A stretch of DNA of 28,362 nt, from IMG/VR virus record IMGVR_UViG_3300009790_002093, positions 1 to 28,362 of that record. One strand, given 5' to 3'. Source of the stretch: a virus. The notes beneath the pieces were generated by a model. It ran no database searches. It was not told where the DNA came from and was given only the letters and a program-made list of their open reading frames with translations. Made by a program: the position numbers and the translations under genes. Below, in pieces: positions 6,877-14,358 of this stretch; positions within the stretch are counted from its first letter, which is position 1; each line of letters opens with the position of its first letter.

Positions 6877-7292
6877 CCGGAATTGTGTCGTCTATGTGCT
6901 ACTTTCTCTTCCCAATTCTCTATTGCTTTCCTTATCCCTTCCTCAGCAAGCACAGAGCAGTGTAATTTAATAGGTGGTAGTTCGAGAGCATCAGCGATGT
7001 CCTTGTCTTTAATAAGTTTCGCTTCTTCAATGGTTCTTCCTTTGAGCATTTCAACAAACATTGTTGAGGATGCGATTGCGGATCCACATCCATATGTCTT
7101 GAACTTGACATCTTCTATTACATCTCCTTCTGTGAGTTTAAGGTCTAGCTTCATAACATCGCCACAAGCTGGTGCTCCGACCATACCTGTCGCGACATTA
7201 GGATCATTAGGGTCAAATCGTCCCACAGAATGCTTCTGTGGATTCTCTAACACGTCGTTAAATCTTTTTACTACTTTCTCTGAGTATGCCAT
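6873..7292 (-). CDS. iscU: IscU-type Fe-S cluster scaffold
   Basis: A 139-residue full-length IscU/NifU-N protein. The three cluster cysteines are present with their contexts: GAPACGDVMKL (Cys43, with the regulatory Asp45), YGCGSAIAS (Cys69) and LHCSVLAEEGI (His111, Cys112). The chaperone-recognition element LPPIK (105-109), equivalent to LPPVK bound by HscA, is retained, so the protein could plug into host Fe-S assembly. It is the last gene of its unit and its stop overlaps the next promoter. An A-type carrier lies 400 bases upstream. This is a complete, apparently functional host-like metabolic gene. Confidence 0.94.
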   Translation of the reverse strand: MAYSEKVVKRFNDVLENPQKHSVGRFDPNDPNVATGMVGAPACGDVMKLDLKLTEGDVIEDVKFKTYGCGSAIASSTMFVEMLKGRTIEEAKLIKDKDIADALELPPIKLHCSVLAEEGIRKAIENWEEKVAHRRHNSG

Positions 7293-7432
7293 TATTCCTG
7301 ATTATGTCTTGGATCTTGTTGTTGCTTGATCCATTCTTGTATCAACTTCTGTTGTTCTGCAATCTTTTGTGATTGATCTTTAATTGTCTTTTGTTGGAAT
7401 CTTAGTCGATCCTGTTGCTGTTGTTGTTGCAT
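7292..7432 (-). CDS. 46-residue Gln-rich helical protein
   Basis: A short frame from ATG 7432 to TAA 7292, which overlaps the iscU start as TAATG. The product begins with six Gln and continues as a helix rich in Gln, Lys and Ile (RLRFQQKTIKDQSQKIAEQQ), coiled-coil-like, with no cysteine. It fills the interval between the 86-residue gene (53-base overlap) and iscU. No family is recognised. The start is not certain because the CAA/CAG run could also come from expansion. Confidence 0.5.
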   Translation of the reverse strand: MQQQQQQDRLRFQQKTIKDQSQKIAEQQKLIQEWIKQQQDPRHNQE

Positions 7433-7640
7433 TTAGTTTTGCCTCTTCATTATGAATGTATTCTTTCATGTCTACTAACCAGGATTTTAATCTCCTAACT
7501 TGTTTAGCATGAAACTCCTTTTCATCATCAGAACGATGATACATCTCCATGTGGTAGTCCATAATATGTAACACGACAGCTATCGCGTCCTGATATGGTT
7601 TGCGTACCAAACTGGTAAATGTTCTTTTCGACTGTGTCAT
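7380..7640 (-). CDS. hypothetical helical protein
   Basis: An 86-residue protein, mostly helical, His- and Met-containing in the middle (HIMDYHMEMYHRSDDEKEF), with a Thr-rich tail. It has a good ribosome binding site (GAGGAG, then TT and ATG 7640) and a late-promoter-like CATAAATA 21 bases upstream. Family and function unknown; it lies between the two Fe-S assembly genes. Confidence 0.65.
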   Translation of the reverse strand: MTQSKRTFTSLVRKPYQDAIAVVLHIMDYHMEMYHRSDDEKEFHAKQVRRLKSWLVDMKEYIHNEEAKLNATTTATGSTKIPTKDN

Positions 7641-7661
7641 AACTCCTCATAAACATATTCC

Positions 7662-7669
7662 TATTTATG
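7662..7669 (-). promoter_or_regulatory. T4-type late promoter candidate
   Basis: The minus strand reads CATAAATAGG in the short gap between iscA and the 86-residue gene. T4-like phages use TATAAATA-type late -10 elements without a -35 box, and the first base is variable in marine relatives. The position 21 bases before ATG 7640 is suitable, and GAGGAG follows it. Confidence 0.45.
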
Positions 7670-7678
7670 GGATTGACA

Positions 7679-7993
7679 CTAAAATCCTACTGATACCCCG
7701 CAACCACAACTGGATACTTCATTCGGATTAATAAAATTAAACGATTCATTTAAACCGCTCTTTACAAAATCTATAACTGTCCCTTCTAGGTATGGCTTAG
7801 ACATCTCGTCTATAACTATCTTAAACTTACCGAAGTCTACCACGTGATCGCCATCCAACTTATTATCATATTTAAAAATATACTCGTAACCGTTACAACC
7901 ACCACCATTGATACCAATACGAATAGTATCTCTGCCTTCATTCTCTGTTCTCTCAACCGCTTTAAGTATTGCTGCATCTGTAAAATCTACCAT
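7679..7993 (-). CDS. iscA: A-type Fe-S cluster carrier (IscA/HesB/ErpA family)
   Basis: A 104-residue protein starting at ATG 7993 (MVDFTDAAILKAV). The three ligand cysteines of A-type carriers are in place: GGGCNGYEY (Cys33) and SSCGCGVSVGF (Cys96 and Cys98), and the length matches bacterial IscA. Such proteins pass Fe-S clusters from a scaffold to apo-enzymes. A longer reading from 8077 is possible but the extra residues do not belong to the family and coincide with the 39-residue membrane-protein gene, so I chose the inner start. IscU lies just downstream, so this phage encodes both scaffold and carrier. Confidence 0.9.
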   Translation of the reverse strand: MVDFTDAAILKAVERTENEGRDTIRIGINGGGCNGYEYIFKYDNKLDGDHVVDFGKFKIVIDEMSKPYLEGTVIDFVKSGLNESFNFINPNEVSSCGCGVSVGF

Positions 7994-8106
7994 AATAGGC
8001 TCGAACGCGTTGCTAACCACATTAATAGAAAAGGTAGTAGAATAGGTCCACCAACAAAGAGCACTAGCTCTAACCAAGCTTTAACTTCTGTGCCAATTTC
8101 TTTCAT
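7987..8106 (-). CDS. 39-residue single-pass membrane protein
   Basis: A short frame from ATG 8106, preceded by a purine-rich AAGAGAAGAG, to TAG 7987, overlapping the iscA start by 7 bases. After a short charged N-terminus (MKEIGTEVKAW) nearly the whole protein is one hydrophobic helix (LVLFVGGPILLPFLLMWLA) with Gly-Gly-Pro in the middle, ending ATRSSLLW. It resembles phage small inner-membrane proteins. No function can be assigned; a holin- or channel-like role is conceivable but unsupported. Confidence 0.55.
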   Translation of the reverse strand: MKEIGTEVKAWLELVLFVGGPILLPFLLMWLATRSSLLW

Positions 8107-8155
8107 CTCTTCTCTTTATGTTTAAATATTCCCATTTAGAATATCGTTCTGAACC

Positions 8156-8163
8156 TATTTATT
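8156..8163 (-). promoter_or_regulatory. T4-type late promoter candidate
   Basis: The minus strand reads AATAAATAGG about 50 bases before ATG 8106, in the only non-coding gap of this region. It matches seven of eight bases of TATAAATA. With the element at 7662 it suggests that iscA and its neighbours are expressed late as well as by read-through. Confidence 0.4.
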
Positions 8164-8175
8164 AAACCTTGGTCA

Positions 8176-8361
8176 TTACACCGTATAACTAACTTGATAA
8201 TTGTTAGTATATGTTTGTATTTTCCCAGACTTATCATACACCATTACGTTATATACCGTTTCTACTATGTTCTTGGTACCAGGATCAGAGCCTTCGTAGA
8301 CTTTAAAATTGGTATATCTTTGAACGTATGTAACAGGTGTTACTGGTGCTATCTCAGTCAA
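8176..8361 (-). CDS. hypothetical small beta-rich protein
   Basis: The frame is open from 8442, but most of the extra N-terminus lies within the preceding gene. A TTG at 8361, next to the upstream TGA (CTTGACTGA), gives a 61-residue product: VTPVTYVQRYTNFKVYEG and then VYNVMVYDKSGKIQTYT, which read as beta strands. Family not recognised. Start uncertain (TTG 8361 or ATG 8442). Confidence 0.5.
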   Translation of the reverse strand: MTEIAPVTPVTYVQRYTNFKVYEGSDPGTKNIVETVYNVMVYDKSGKIQTYTNNYQVSYTV

Positions 8362-8710
8362 GTTCTGGGATCCATTGAATATCTGATTTACTAATATCAA
8401 TAGACTTCTCAGCGAACCCTTGCATCTCATGTTTAAGCCCATAGCGTCTAGCTATTGCTGACTTAATGGCTTCATGAATTAATACAAAGTCCTTTTGCAT
8501 ATCTGGATCCATTGGATCGTGATATGGCATTCGTGTTTCAATCTCATTAAACAATCCCATTGACATCTCTAGAGATATATCAACTATGTGATCAAATACG
8601 TTCTCTAATAGTGCTTTAGACTCTAACTTAGATTGCTGTAGAGCCTCTTTAGTATACAAGTCAGGATTGACAATTGGAAATTGCACAACATTATTCTTTT
8701 TGTTGCTCAT
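8354..8710 (-). CDS. conserved hypothetical phage protein
   Basis: A 118-residue helical protein: KKNNVVQFPIVNPDLYTK, then an acidic helix (LLENVFDHIVDISLEM), a Pro- and Asp-rich loop (YHDPMDPDMQKDF) and IHEAIKSAIARRYGL. Similar small proteins occur in T4-like marine phages, but I know no function. ATG 8710 is 8 bases after the end of the upstream gene. No membrane segment or cysteine. Confidence 0.65.
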   Translation of the reverse strand: MSNKKNNVVQFPIVNPDLYTKEALQQSKLESKALLENVFDHIVDISLEMSMGLFNEIETRMPYHDPMDPDMQKDFVLIHEAIKSAIARRYGLKHEMQGFAEKSIDISKSDIQWIPELD

Positions 8711-8718
8711 GAGAATAT

Positions 8719-9267
8719 TTATGCTTTTTTCTTCTTAGTCTTACGCTTTTTCGGCTTGTAAACCTTTTCCTTTACACCATAGGCCTTACGTTCTGTCTCT
8801 TCCATTTCGTAAGTCCATTCTGCCCCACAATCTGGGTACCAAACACCTATAGTCCTTTTAGGTTTACCTTTCCAAATAGAATCTTGAGTATGATAAGCCA
8901 TTGCTACACATTTGTATTTGACTTTCTTCTCCATATTCTCTCCTTGAAACAAGGATATCCATTCACCACCTCTTAAATACGCTTCACACTGTGATGCATA
9001 ACTAGCCCAAGTAGTTGATCTAGCTAATGCGCCTTTAGTTTTATTATGATTCCAGTCTCGTCTTTCAGACTGAGCTCGTGATTTAGCATTCTTTAGCCAA
9101 CCTCTGACTTTGTTAAATGCTAGAGGATGATCCTCCGGCAGATTAACTACGTCCTGGTGGTATTGTGCATACTTAGGTGGACTTTTTGCGGCTCTTGCCT
9201 TTTCGAGCCTTTTTGTTAGTACTTTCTTTTGCTTTGTACTTAGCTTCCGCTTCGCTTTCATTACCAT
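8719..9267 (-). CDS. conserved hypothetical basic protein
   Basis: A 182-residue protein with Lys/Arg-rich ends and a conserved-looking middle (YAQYHQDVVNLPEDHPLAFN, VRGWLKNAKS, SLFQGENMEKKVKYKCVAMAY, TIGVWYPDCGAEWTYEM). The middle resembles small proteins of marine T4-like phages, from memory. The C-terminus is nearly all Lys (KPKKRKTKKKKA). ATG 9267 requires a 95-base overlap with the glycosyltransferase gene; no later start would keep the conserved part. Function unknown; nucleic-acid binding is only suggested by charge. Confidence 0.65.
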   Translation of the reverse strand: MVMKAKRKLSTKQKKVLTKRLEKARAAKSPPKYAQYHQDVVNLPEDHPLAFNKVRGWLKNAKSRAQSERRDWNHNKTKGALARSTTWASYASQCEAYLRGGEWISLFQGENMEKKVKYKCVAMAYHTQDSIWKGKPKRTIGVWYPDCGAEWTYEMEETERKAYGVKEKVYKPKKRKTKKKKA

Positions 9268-10297
9268 TACGATTGCCCTCGATGATGGAGTTTAACAATC
9301 CCCTCCACTCAACTTCTCTAGAGTCCCAACTGTAGAAGCTATCTGCATAGACCTTCTGCATTTGTAATCTCTGAGCTAGTAGAGGAGCCCTTTCTTTATT
9401 TAAGTATAACTCAATTGCTTCAATAAGGCAACTCCCAAATGTATTAATGTGTGTTTGAGGGTTCTCAGCAAACTGATACATGTAAGTCCAATTTGCAGCT
9501 GTTTCATATAAAGCAGCTAAGTTACTATGCACATTCATCACTCCAGCCGACATAGCTTCCATAAGAGCTATACAACTAGTCTCTTGCCATATAGATGGAT
9601 ATGCGAATATGTGTGCTTTCTCTAATGCTTCTCTAACTTTCTCATTAGGTTGGAACCCATGATAAGTCATCTTAGGATGTTTATCAATAGCATCAAATAA
9701 TGGCTTGTATGGCTCATCTCTCTCAGGCCATCCATAAGCATTAAACGATGAGAACACATCTAAGTGTGCATTAGGATACATTTCAGATACTCTTTCGAAT
9801 ACAGGAATTAGTAATTCTAATCCTCTGTGTGGAGTAGTATGGTATATAATATTTAATTGTTCGTGTGGGTCTGGTTTCTTGACATCACTAGGGGATGGAT
9901 TCATACAGTTCTTCAATACGACTCCAGCTTCAAATGGAACACCTAAGAATGCATTATACATTTGTTGTTGCCAATTTGATACAAATACTAACTTATCAAA
10001 CTTCTGCCATCCTCCATCTTTAAGATGTTGTGACTCTGGATCCATAGGTAAATCATGTAGCCATAAGACTTTATACTTATCGTCTTCAAGTTCTCTTACT
10101 CTTGATGGTATGATTTGAAATTGGTCTAGTAGTTCTTTATCTAAACGCTTATAGAGTTCTTCTTTCATTAACTCTGTTCCGCCTTTAGCGTTTTTATCTA
10201 CCTCGTTGGTAGATGGGATTGGTCGACCTGATGGGTCAATGATTTTAGTCTCTTTTGTCAGCTTTTGTCCAGCTGAATCAACTATTTTTAGTTCCAT
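9173..10297 (-). CDS. GT-B glycosyltransferase (family 4/group 1-like)
   Basis: A 374-residue GT-B protein. The N-terminal domain contains KGGTELMKEEL and VLWLHDLPMD. The C-terminal nucleotide-sugar domain has NIIYHTTPHRGLELLIPVF and the signature FAYPSIWQETSCIALMEAMS near residues 243-262, the E-x7-E region of retaining family 4 enzymes. The likely role is transfer of a sugar to phage DNA bases, virion glycoproteins or host surface glycans. The last 40 residues are a Lys-rich, probably disordered tail that overlaps the next gene in another frame. ATG 10297 follows AGGATATATT. It lies directly downstream of glutaredoxin. Confidence 0.85.
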   Translation of the reverse strand: MELKIVDSAGQKLTKETKIIDPSGRPIPSTNEVDKNAKGGTELMKEELYKRLDKELLDQFQIIPSRVRELEDDKYKVLWLHDLPMDPESQHLKDGGWQKFDKLVFVSNWQQQMYNAFLGVPFEAGVVLKNCMNPSPSDVKKPDPHEQLNIIYHTTPHRGLELLIPVFERVSEMYPNAHLDVFSSFNAYGWPERDEPYKPLFDAIDKHPKMTYHGFQPNEKVREALEKAHIFAYPSIWQETSCIALMEAMSAGVMNVHSNLAALYETAANWTYMYQFAENPQTHINTFGSCLIEAIELYLNKERAPLLAQRLQMQKVYADSFYSWDSREVEWRGLLNSIIEGNRNGNESEAEAKYKAKESTNKKARKGKSRKKST

Positions 10298-10305
10298 AAT
10301 ATATC

Positions 10306-10563
10306 CTAGTCTAAGAAGTATTCAGGGTGGTCATCAACTAGCTTCTTCAATTCAGTGAAGCCACCAATGTTTTCTCCTTGTATAAAAATTTGGGGGAAAG
10401 TTCTTGCGGTTGGAGCTATCTCTAGCAACTTCTGTCTATCAAAGTCGACATCTAACATCAACTTTGTATATGAGTGTTCTGTTCCTTCAATCTGCTTCTT
10501 GATTAAGAAGTCGGCCTGGTCACAGAAGGGACAAGCCGTTTTGCTATACATTTCAATATTCAT
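10306..10563 (-). CDS. glutaredoxin
   Basis: An 85-residue dithiol glutaredoxin with the active site CPFC (residues 11-14), the cis-Pro loop TFPQIFI and the glutathione-binding GGFTEL. It would reduce disulfides, and by family precedent can regenerate class Ia ribonucleotide reductase, which this phage encodes at 17454-21732; the T4 counterpart is NrdC. ATG 10563 lies 8 bases after the upstream stop. Confidence 0.92.
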   Translation of the reverse strand: MNIEMYSKTACPFCDQADFLIKKQIEGTEHSYTKLMLDVDFDRQKLLEIAPTARTFPQIFIQGENIGGFTELKKLVDDHPEYFLD

Positions 10564-10570
10564 AATTTAA

Positions 10571-10942
10571 TTATTCTTCAAAGTTATTAACTGCAGAGCT
10601 AGTGGTCCATCCATGGTTCTTTAACATGTTCTTATATTCTGTTCTATCTAATGCTAGAAAAGTATTCATTGCTGCTTCATCTTTAAATATATAATGAATC
10701 GTAGCAGTGTTATCAGTCATATCAACATGTTGAACGTCTGTTATATCTCCACTCTTCCAAGCTGTAAAAACATCAGTTGTTAAAGTTCCACTTGATACTT
10801 TATCATTTAAACCTGGTCTATCTGATAACATTTGAAAATATTGTTCCCTTAGAACATCTCTTCTGTCTGTATCAGAACTACCTGTCCAAACTGTAGATGA
10901 ATTACCACTTAGAGTCTGAGTTATTCTGTAAACTGTAGCCAT
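10571..10942 (-). CDS. hypothetical protein
   Basis: A 123-residue soluble protein with a beta-type N-terminus (ATVYRITQTLSGNSSTVW), a central helical part and VDMTDNTATIHYIFKDEAAM, ending NHGWTTSSAVNNF. The Ser/Thr-rich strands recall virion or adaptor proteins, but I recognise no family. It starts at ATG 10942 in a TAATAATG context. Confidence 0.6.
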   Translation of the reverse strand: MATVYRITQTLSGNSSTVWTGSSDTDRRDVLREQYFQMLSDRPGLNDKVSSGTLTTDVFTAWKSGDITDVQHVDMTDNTATIHYIFKDEAAMNTFLALDRTEYKNMLKNHGWTTSSAVNNFEE

Positions 10943-10958
10943 TATTATAACCTATATT

Positions 10959-11297
10959 TTATTTTAAGTCAACCCTTTTCTTTTCTAGGATCTTAATTCG
11001 TTCGTCTAAGGCATCAATAGTTTCGCAATAACCATCGAACTCTTCGATACCACATTTAGGATGTGAGTCTTTCTCTAGTCTCAGTATCCTCTCAGCCAAT
11101 TTAGGGTATTGACTTAACCACTTTTCTTCTCTTTTAGCTAGATCTATATCATATTTATCAGCCACGTATTCCATGAAGTCATCAATCTTATCCTGGAACC
11201 AAACACCAAATTGAGTGTTCTTAAACCATTGATAAAACGAACTTCCGATTACAGATGATAATATAGATCTAATGGCTAATAGCATCAGCGTATACAT
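10959..11297 (-). CDS. hypothetical protein with membrane-associated N-terminus and coiled-coil C-terminus
   Basis: A 112-residue protein. The first 25 residues are hydrophobic (MYTLMLLAIRSILSSVIGSS) and could be a membrane anchor. The middle is Trp/Phe-rich (FYQWFKNTQFGVWFQDK), and the C-terminal half is a charged helix (ETIDALDERIKILEKKR) likely to form a coiled coil. GGAG is 5 bases before ATG 11297, inside the end of the methyltransferase gene. Family not recognised. Confidence 0.6.
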   Translation of the reverse strand: MYTLMLLAIRSILSSVIGSSFYQWFKNTQFGVWFQDKIDDFMEYVADKYDIDLAKREEKWLSQYPKLAERILRLEKDSHPKCGIEEFDGYCETIDALDERIKILEKKRVDLK

Positions 11298-11814
11298 GTT
11301 TTCTCCATTCAGAATATATACGACTGCCGGTATCCCATCTCAAATCTACAACATCACAACCAACTTCATTTGCTATAGCGATATTATCACCAAACGTCCA
11401 GGGATAGAATTGTATTTCATCTACACCTTTCCAAGGATGATCCCCTATTCCGGGATTCTGTCTCCAATAAATTCTACCACCAGGTTTTAAATATTGGACT
11501 GCACATTGCACTTGTATTAGGACTTCTTCCCTTTCACCGAAGTTTAAGGATCCTAAACAGAATAATACATCCCACTGTTTATCCATTTCAAAGTCTTCTA
11601 TGGAAACTATCTGATCTGCTTCTTCATTTGCAGGATCAATACCATAGAGACGATCGCCGAAGATTGGTTTGAATAAATTGTAACCACAACCAACGTCGAG
11701 TATTGTTTCAGTTTCTTTAATCTTATTTATGAGATTCCAGCCTGATAATTCAAATTTATTATAATTCGGTTTCCAGCTGTCTCTAAAATAATTTATCACT
11801 CTTCGTTTGGCCAT
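11269..11814 (-). CDS. class I SAM-dependent methyltransferase
   Basis: A 181-residue Rossmann-fold methyltransferase. Motif I is ILDVGCGYN (38-46), the acidic ribose-binding residue is in YGIDPANEE, motif post-II is QWDVLFCLGSLNF, and motif III follows LKPGGRIYWRQNPG. Short length and lack of a substrate domain suggest a small-molecule or sugar substrate. Its start overlaps the sulfotransferase-like gene by 19 bases, so the two may act on a common product, for example capping glycans. Specificity cannot be read. Confidence 0.82.
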   Translation of the reverse strand: MAKRRVINYFRDSWKPNYNKFELSGWNLINKIKETETILDVGCGYNLFKPIFGDRLYGIDPANEEADQIVSIEDFEMDKQWDVLFCLGSLNFGEREEVLIQVQCAVQYLKPGGRIYWRQNPGIGDHPWKGVDEIQFYPWTFGDNIAIANEVGCDVVDLRWDTGSRIYSEWRKHVYADAISH

Positions 11815-12485
11815 GTGTTCCCTGAGGCATTAAGATCAGTTAATTCTAGTTGTGTATTCACAAAATCTTTAGCTCCGATTCCATTAACAGAATCAGTAAT
11901 AGCAGCTTTTACCATTTCATCAGTAGCTGTTCCTTTCGCGGGTTTAATATATTTTTGGTTAGTATTAATTTCTATGTGTTCGTGTGATGCTTCTATATCT
12001 ATTGGTAACTCTAATTGTTTACTGAGCTGGTTCAAGTATTTCTCCTTATATAAGAATAATAGTTCGGTAGATATGAAATGATCTACATTCACTTCTTTTA
12101 ATATTTCTAAGAATACTGTTGTTGTGAATTGGGATCTAACTCTTGTTTGCTGTTGTAATAATATATTTTCATCACGTCCAATAACTATAAATTCAACATC
12201 GATGTTAAGGTCTTTTGCTTCTTGAATAAGTCTTTCATAATCTGGGATCCTATTAACACCTTGCCACACATACGGACAAGATATACTTGTTACATTATAT
12301 TGTTTTAGTGGGAGATCATTAAGGCTTTGTTCGCCTGTCCAGACTTTCGCGAAAGGTTCTTTATGATGACCTTCCCAATAGTCTTCCATCTCCCATCCAA
12401 ATACATCTTCATGTGCTGATAGAATCTTAGCCCACAAATGATTTCCTGATCCTTGGGGGCCTGTGATTATGTAGAGCTTTTTCAT
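11796..12485 (-). CDS. P-loop protein, sulfotransferase-like
   Basis: A 229-residue protein beginning KKLYIITGPQGSGNHLWAKI, a nucleotide-binding loop followed by HLWxxI as in sulfotransferases, where this loop holds the 5'-phosphosulfate of PAPS. A later VEFIVIGRDENILLQQQT could correspond to the 3'-phosphate-binding Arg strand. No kinase Walker B is evident. If it is a sulfotransferase, it would add sulfate to a sugar or small molecule. It has a 4-base ATGA overlap with the symporter gene and a 19-base overlap with the methyltransferase gene. A general P-loop kinase is the alternative. Confidence 0.65.
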   Translation of the reverse strand: MKKLYIITGPQGSGNHLWAKILSAHEDVFGWEMEDYWEGHHKEPFAKVWTGEQSLNDLPLKQYNVTSISCPYVWQGVNRIPDYERLIQEAKDLNIDVEFIVIGRDENILLQQQTRVRSQFTTTVFLEILKEVNVDHFISTELLFLYKEKYLNQLSKQLELPIDIEASHEHIEINTNQKYIKPAKGTATDEMVKAAITDSVNGIGAKDFVNTQLELTDLNASGNTWPNEE

Positions 12486-13861
12486 CTCTTACTTATTAAC
12501 ATTCCTATTGTTGGTGGCGCTATTAACGCTGTTAAAGAAGCATAGAATATTGATCCCATTGCATAGAATGGCATAGCACATAGGAATCCAAGACCTATAC
12601 CATAGAATAAACCGTTACCGGAATATAAACCTGGTCGTGCTATAGCTGTCAATGTTGGGATGAATAAACATGTCCCCATAATACTAAAGAATAAGAAGAT
12701 ATCTCCCATGGATACCTTATACATTGCAACTGCTAATCCAAGACACGCTAAGGCAACCATGCCATGTCTAGCGTTCTTAACGGATGTTTCTGGTTCAGAG
12801 AAATCATTTCCAATTATGTTACTTATTGAAGATAATTGACTATCAATGATTGATACTAAGCCAGCCATAATCGCAAATGTAAATAGTGCTGCTACCCAAG
12901 AAGGTAATAACGTTCCTATTGTAATAATATTAACATTATATATGTTATCGGGCTCTACAAGAATATTTGAGCCTGCACCGATGAATCCTATGTATCCCAT
13001 AGCTAATGGAATGCATATAAAGATGCATGCTGCTAATACAAATGCTGGTATGATGTGGTTCTTCTTGATAGCAAATGCTCTCTGATAGAAGTTATTGTCT
13101 CTCCATGGTCCAGCCAAGTGACCTAGGAATGCTGCTATACCAAAGGAGGTAAAGACACCCCAGCCAAAAGATCCAATAATGCTACTGCCATCACCATCGC
13201 CCACCCCATCAAAACGAGGAGTAATCCCAGCACCCATATCAGGATGGCTAAGAAAAAGGGCCAGAATACCAATAACAGTAGTCCAAACAACACCAATTTT
13301 AATAATTTCCGTAACAACTGTAGCCTTTAGTCCATTTAATAAAACATACGATAATGCAATCAATGTCATTATCCCTATAGCTATATTATAACTCATTCCG
13401 GTCAAGATGGCAACCGTTGTTCCACCTGCAATCAAATTAATAGCAAATGCACATACAGTTAAAGCAAGCATTTCTACTTGATATATCCTATGTGCTTGTC
13501 CACCATAGTTCTCTTGAATAAATCCAGAAATCGTAAATCCTTCAGGCGATTGTGTGCGTAGTTTATACGCGTAACCTGCAAAGAACATTAGTGTTAAGAA
13601 ATTACCTAGACAGAACCAAAATAGCCCTGCTATACCGTTCATATACGCTTGTTGTGCGCTGATAAACAGTCCCGGCGCCCATAACCATGCCGCAGCAATA
13701 GAAAGCGCACCAGACGCGAAATTAAGCTCTCTACGAGCCAATAAAAACGATGGTTTATCGTTATTATACCCGCTAGAAAAGAGGTATACTCCAGCGAAAG
13801 AAATCGCTGCATATGCGGCTAATAACCCATAACCGACAATGGGATCAAATAAAGGAAACAT
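12482..13861 (-). CDS. sodium/solute symporter (SSS family)
   Basis: A 459-residue polytopic membrane protein with about twelve to thirteen hydrophobic helices. It shows SSS-family hallmarks: an N-terminal helix followed by DKPSFLLARRELNFASGAL, the TM1-like SIAAAWLWAPGLFI, FTISGFIQENYG, PWRDNNFYQRAFAIKKN in the middle, and IMAGLVSIIDSQLSSISNII, the sodium-site helix with adjacent Ser residues. The family couples sodium entry to uptake of sugars, amino acids, urea or similar solutes; substrate is not predictable here. The frame is intact and full length. The start (ATG 13861) follows the oxygenase-like stop as TAATATG. Complete solute transporters are unusual in phage genomes. Confidence 0.9.
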   Translation of the reverse strand: MFPLFDPIVGYGLLAAYAAISFAGVYLFSSGYNNDKPSFLLARRELNFASGALSIAAAWLWAPGLFISAQQAYMNGIAGLFWFCLGNFLTLMFFAGYAYKLRTQSPEGFTISGFIQENYGGQAHRIYQVEMLALTVCAFAINLIAGGTTVAILTGMSYNIAIGIMTLIALSYVLLNGLKATVVTEIIKIGVVWTTVIGILALFLSHPDMGAGITPRFDGVGDGDGSSIIGSFGWGVFTSFGIAAFLGHLAGPWRDNNFYQRAFAIKKNHIIPAFVLAACIFICIPLAMGYIGFIGAGSNILVEPDNIYNVNIITIGTLLPSWVAALFTFAIMAGLVSIIDSQLSSISNIIGNDFSEPETSVKNARHGMVALACLGLAVAMYKVSMGDIFLFFSIMGTCLFIPTLTAIARPGLYSGNGLFYGIGLGFLCAMPFYAMGSIFYASLTALIAPPTIGMLISKR

Positions 13862-13862
13862 A

Positions 13863-14357
13863 TTAAAATCTCACAAAAAAGCTCAATGTTAATCGAGCGT
13901 CATCTATACTATTGCCAAAAGTATTCTCAATGGCATGCCTAATTCCGGCGTTCCATAAAACATATCTATTCCAGACATTTTCTATGGTATGCTTACCCTC
14001 TTCAAAATCTGTACCAGACCGTTCTGGTATTGGATCCTTAGAAAGATAAACAACGCCTGCATAACTATATTCGTCATCTGTGTGGTATTTGTTTAACCAA
14101 TTAGGATGTTTCATATCCTCTTCAGATGTGTAATGGTAATAGCAATCAATATCAGATATTGACTTACCTTCATTGCCCAACGCACGATAAGTTTGTGCTT
14201 TTAAATATTCAACATTTATAGATCTTGGCAATCTTTCGGTTCTATGACCGATCCATGAAACTCCAGGCACCTCTGAATGGTGTCTAAAATCACATGATAG
14301 AGCCTCTTCGCGAACGTCAAGGCTTCTATCGAAAAACCCATCTATAATGTGAATCAT
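13863..14357 (-). CDS. 2OG-Fe(II) oxygenase-like protein (DUF6445-like)
   Basis: A 164-residue protein with the layout of a double-stranded beta-helix dioxygenase. It has His92-x-Asp94 in KYHTDDEYSYAGVVYLS, a GTDF strand, a distal His141 in YVLWNAGIRHAIENTFG, and Arg155 in DARLTLSFFVRF, where 2-oxoglutarate would bind. The pattern resembles DUF6445 and prolyl-hydroxylase-like proteins, which are often found near flavin halogenases in bacteria (from memory). The product would hydroxylate a peptide or small molecule. It starts at ATG 14357 right after the beta-barrel stop (TAAAATG). Fold well supported; activity inferred. Confidence 0.72.
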   Translation of the reverse strand: MIHIIDGFFDRSLDVREEALSCDFRHHSEVPGVSWIGHRTERLPRSINVEYLKAQTYRALGNEGKSISDIDCYYHYTSEEDMKHPNWLNKYHTDDEYSYAGVVYLSKDPIPERSGTDFEEGKHTIENVWNRYVLWNAGIRHAIENTFGNSIDDARLTLSFFVRF

Positions 14358-14358
14358 T

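Noticed and set aside
6883-7329. Long open frame on the plus strand opposite iscU
   Set aside because: It mirrors the codon pattern of iscU, which has all family motifs, and it has no ribosome binding site or family resemblance.
8716-8723. CATAAATA on the minus strand before the gene at 8710
   Set aside because: It is only 6 bases from the start codon and lies partly in the end of the upstream gene, so a transcript would start at or after the ATG.
13135-13317. Very hydrophobic 60-residue minus-strand frame inside the symporter gene
   Set aside because: Its Leu/Val-rich content follows from reading membrane-helix codons in a shifted frame; no start signal is seen.
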